Origin: CAZPQK01 sp964588695
GTDB taxonomy: Bacteria; Krumholzibacteriota; Krumholzibacteriia; WVZY01; JAKEHA01
NCBI GenBank assembly: GCA_964588695.1
Contig: CAZPQK010000005.1
Location: 124,001 to 188,000, forward strand
Length of the DNA stretch: 64,000 nucleotides
Direction: 5' to 3'
Within the stretch, counting starts at the first letter, position 1, and each line of letters opens with the position of its first letter. Made by a program: the position numbers and the translations under genes. Positions 63,911 to 64,000 of the stretch are shown piece after piece. Below the pieces are notes generated by a model. The model was not told the origin of the DNA, did not search any database, and worked only from the letters and a program-made list of their open reading frames with translations.

Positions 63911-64000
63911 ATGATTCGCATTAACCTGCTGCCGTCCGACGACCGTAAGAAGTCGCGGAAGATATCGCTCCCGTCGGTATCCGGCGGTGCGGTGTTGTGG
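63911..64000 (+). CDS. pilN: Type IV pilus assembly protein PilN (N-terminal 30 residues; runs off the window)
   Basis: ATG 63911, directly after the pilM stop, starts MIRINLLPSDDRKKSRK, the conserved cytoplasmic N-terminus of PilN that fits into a groove of PilM (INLLP motif). The frame remains open to base 64000. pilO, pilP and pilQ would be expected next. Confidence 0.92.
   Translation, partial: MIRINLLPSDDRKKSRKISLPSVSGGAVLW

Overview
The window looks like a scaffolded draft or metagenome-assembled genome of a Gram-negative, diderm bacterium. Two 10-N gaps are present. Outer-membrane proteins (an Omp85 protein, a TonB-receptor barrel, PorV-like and C25-peptidase proteins), many signal peptides and lipoproteins, and repeated C-terminal domains of the NYPNPF type seen in FCB-group bacteria all point to an uncultured FCB-related phylum (Eisenbacteria, Krumholzibacteriota, Zixibacteria or Latescibacteria-like). 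This placement is inference from gene content. I saw no rRNA, tRNA or CRISPR array.

Layout. 1-9.2 kb is accessory: a partial secreted protein (- strand), two tandem paralogous lipoproteins, a 1524-residue secreted metalloprotease/beta-helix/dockerin-like protein with a C-terminal sorting-type domain, a decayed IS110-family transposase, and a lipoprotein related to cholesterol-dependent cytolysins. Hand-counted lines at 2.6-6.2 kb are lower in GC than the core. 9.2-31.1 kb is housekeeping: MFS permease, DUF1272, BirA, CoaX, a CIRCE-controlled groES-groEL operon, a beta-propeller lipoprotein, a tightly overlapped folB-folK-dNK-panB-panC-nucleotidyltransferase-HIT-LytR_C-DUF4321-tatA operon, a PpiD/SurA-like foldase, an M23 peptidase, dnaE and accA.

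31.1-44 kb is an envelope locus resembling part of a type IX secretion system: a PorU-like C25 peptidase with its own sorting-type domain, a PorV-like barrel, two DUF5683-like membrane proteins, an NHL propeller, a large outer-membrane protein with SprA-like motifs, and an Omp85 protein. A DinG-like helicase follows. 46.7-51.1 kb holds a TPR protein, a very unusual fusion of an ECF-transporter S component to a TonB-dependent receptor barrel, and a ComEA-like helix-hairpin-helix protein.

51.2-64 kb is a type IV pilus cluster: pilB-pilT-pilC-pilS-pilR, pilA, an ABC transporter pair, a TPR protein, pilD, pilM and the start of pilN. The order closely follows the Myxococcus xanthus pil cluster. 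Three sequences with exact GG-N10-GC sigma-54 spacing sit before pilB, pilA and pilM, and the PilS/PilR pair is encoded inside the cluster, so all three units probably form one sigma-54/PilR regulon.
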